From contig CAMFHP010000016.1 of NCBI GenBank assembly GCA_945952225.1, positions 33,282-97,281 of the forward strand: a DNA stretch of 64,000 bases, given 5' to 3'. Origin of the DNA: an uncultured Myxococcaceae bacterium (GTDB lineage: Bacteria; Myxococcota_A; Polyangia; Polyangiales; Ga0077539). Under the pieces are notes generated by a model. The model saw only the letters and a list, made by a program, of their open reading frames with translations. It did not search any database and was not told the origin of the DNA. The first letter of the stretch is position 1. Every line of letters starts with the position of its first letter. Of the stretch, positions 62,724 through 64,000 are shown in pieces. The position numbers were made by a program, and so were the translations under genes.

Positions 62724-62832
62724 ACCACCGCCCCCGCCGCGGCCACGGTCACGGTGACATAGTCTGTCCCTCGCGATCGGCGGTGATTTCCCGTGGCGGC
62801 GGGCGCGTCGGGCGGGCGATAACCGCGCGGCC

Positions 62833-63858
62833 ATGAAGGTGCTGGTCACGGGAGCGTCGGGCTTTGCGGGGAGGGCGATCACCGCCGCGCTGCGCCGCGA
62901 GGGGCACACGGTCCGCGCGCTCGTGCGGGCCTCGACCGCGGAGCCGTTGAAGCAGCGGCTCACACACCTCGGCGCCGCGCTCGTCGACGGAGACGTGACC
63001 CGCGAGCCCACGCTCCTCGACGCCGCGAAGGGCATGGACGCCGTGGTGCACGCGGCCCGCCTCGACGACCCGCGGGCGCCGCGCGCGCAGCTCGAAGCGG
63101 TGAACCTCGTGGGCACCGAGAACCTCCTCGCCGCCGCGCGCGCCGCGGGCGTGAAGCGCGTGGTGCACCTCTCGACCGCCGACGTCACGCAGTCGATGGC
63201 GCCGCGGGCCTACGTCGACGAGGAGCACCCGCAGCCGCCGTCGTTTCTCGACGCGCGCACCGAGACCCGCGCGCTCGCCGAAGACCTCGTCGTGGCCGCG
63301 AGCGACGCCGCGATGGAGACCGTCACCCTCCGCGCCGCGTGGCTCTGGGGCGCCGACGACACGCACCTCGCCCCGTGGCTCGTGAAGGCCGCACACGATG
63401 GAACCTTCACCTGGGTCGACGGCGGCCGGAGCCTCTGCGCCACCACGCACGCGCGCAACCTCGCGTCGGCCACGCTCCTCGCGCTCACGCACGCCGACGC
63501 GCCCGCGAAGGTGTTCTACGTCACCGACGACGAGCGGATCACCGCGCGCGAGTTCTTCACGCGCCTCGCCGCGGCCCTCGGGGTGAAGCTCCCGCGCCGC
63601 GACCGATCGCTCTGGCTCAGCGTCGCGGCCGCATGGATCACCGAGCGCCTCGGCGGAGCGCCCTCACCCACGCGCGCCGAGCTCGCCGCGTGGGGACGCA
63701 CCGCGCACTTCAACGTGCAGCGCCTCCGCACCGAGCTCGGATGGGCGCCCGCCGTCGACGTGTCGACGGGGCTCCAGGGCGTCGCGCGGTGGGCGCAGGC
63801 CGTGGGCGTGAAGGCCATCGAAGACCGCGCCGTGGCCCCCGACGCGCCCGATGCATGA
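62833..63858 (+). CDS. NAD-dependent epimerase/3-beta-HSD-like SDR protein
   Basis: 341 residues. V-T-G-A-S-G-F-A-G at 5-13 is the extended-SDR nucleotide-binding motif. V-D-G-D-V-T and V-V-H-A-A follow at the expected places, then H-L-S-T-A-D-V. The catalytic Y-x-x-x-K is not visible: where Y-G-x-S-K-A-x-A-E is expected the sequence reads A-R-T-E-T-R-A-L-A-E. Reductase or epimerase activity is therefore doubtful and the protein may be a nucleotide-binding regulator. No signal peptide. It is the last complete gene; the 94 bases after it hold no recognisable feature before the adapter. Confidence 0.8.
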   Translation: MKVLVTGASGFAGRAITAALRREGHTVRALVRASTAEPLKQRLTHLGAALVDGDVTREPTLLDAAKGMDAVVHAARLDDPRAPRAQLEAVNLVGTENLLAAARAAGVKRVVHLSTADVTQSMAPRAYVDEEHPQPPSFLDARTETRALAEDLVVAASDAAMETVTLRAAWLWGADDTHLAPWLVKAAHDGTFTWVDGGRSLCATTHARNLASATLLALTHADAPAKVFYVTDDERITAREFFTRLAAALGVKLPRRDRSLWLSVAAAWITERLGGAPSPTRAELAAWGRTAHFNVQRLRTELGWAPAVDVSTGLQGVARWAQAVGVKAIEDRAVAPDAPDA

Positions 63859-63952
63859 ATCGCTTGCGTTCGTCGCCGGAGTGGCGGTATGAGCGCCCTC
63901 GAAGTTCGCAACGGGTGACACACACCCCGCGACGTATGGCCCGGCTGACCAC

Positions 63953-64000
63953 CTGTCTCTTATACACATCTCCGAGCCCACGAGACAAGAGGCAATCTCG
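63953..64000 (+). other. Illumina Nextera adapter (sequencing artefact)
   Basis: CTGTCTCTTATACACATCT (63953-63971) is the Tn5 mosaic end used in Nextera libraries. CCGAGCCCACGAGAC (63972-63986) is the read-2 adapter, AAGAGGCA (63987-63994) matches a Nextera i7 index, and ATCTCG begins the P7 flow-cell sequence. The 48 bases are not genomic. The peptides M-C-I-R-D-R and V-Y-K-R-Q read from this strand are known adapter translations. Confidence 0.98.

Noticed and set aside
63859..63952. A new gene starting at ATG 63889 after the SDR gene
   Set aside because: The frame closes after ten codons and nothing else is recognisable before the adapter.
63664..63988. Short frames at the contig end yielding M-C-I-R-D-R and D-V-Y-K-R-Q peptides
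   Set aside because: They are translations of the Nextera adapter.

Overview
The window is one contiguous piece of a very GC-rich bacterial genome. Genes are dense and lie on both strands. The gene content suggests a predatory or soil-type Myxococcota (delta-proteobacterial lineage). Clues are long Cys-rich lipoproteins with CGACG-type repeats, TPR-linked Ser/Thr kinases and a pseudokinase, a DUF1592/DUF1552 pair, HDOD proteins, FG-GAP and SUMF1-like secreted proteins, and many lipobox signals. No rRNA, tRNA, CRISPR array, integrase or insertion sequence was found. The last 48 bases are not genomic: they are an Illumina Nextera adapter, so the sequence is an uncleaned draft contig end.

Region by region: bases 1-2567 hold the 3' part of a large AAA/TPR regulator. 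Bases 2573-6726 hold an acetoacetate-decarboxylase-like protein, a large FAD oxidoreductase of the carotenoid-desaturase type and a lycopene-cyclase-type membrane protein. Bases 6891-7812 are a frameshifted HDOD gene, followed by a Cys-rich lipoprotein. Bases 10034-20105 form the most striking block. A photoactive yellow protein (PYP) gene is followed, in one direction and mostly with overlapping or nearly abutting genes, by a degenerate CheA-like protein, a short ANL-ligase-like protein without the AMP motif, a PAS-PAS-Hpt-HATPase kinase, a repeat coiled-coil protein and a giant HDOD-like/repeat/TPR protein now split by a frameshift. I know of no description of such a photosensory operon.

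Bases 20143-37593 are a mosaic: NADAR protein, acyltransferase plus PLP-enzyme pair, TPR-kinase plus M15 peptidase pair, nitroreductase, the DUF1552/DUF1592 pair (the latter with an inserted glycogen-binding-like domain), a pseudokinase, a PpiC-type chaperone, ElbB and an FG-GAP lipoprotein. Bases 37748-41473 encode a 1241-residue flavoprotein joining GltD-like and PyrK-like halves in one chain, like a fused Nfn enzyme. Next come a PH-like membrane protein, an inactive HtrA-like protein, YbeY with a histone-H1-like KKTAA tail, and a three-gene cassette of tandem DsbA, radical SAM and bL12-CTD-like proteins.

Bases 47979-54396 are two divergent giant Cys-rich lipoprotein genes around a shared operator-like inverted repeat. 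They are followed by a HelD/UvrD-type ATPase and a two-component system whose sensor carries a (Asp-Pro-His)6 metal-binding-like loop. Divergent from that system lies an intradiol-dioxygenase-like protein, with an 11-bp-spaced direct repeat between them. The end holds a small lipoprotein, phosphofructokinase, a SUMF1-type protein, a small helical protein and an SDR-like protein.

Four start codons sit exactly 8 nt downstream of a TANNNT -10 element, and two more sit 9-10 nt downstream. This implies frequent leaderless transcription and helped to choose starts.
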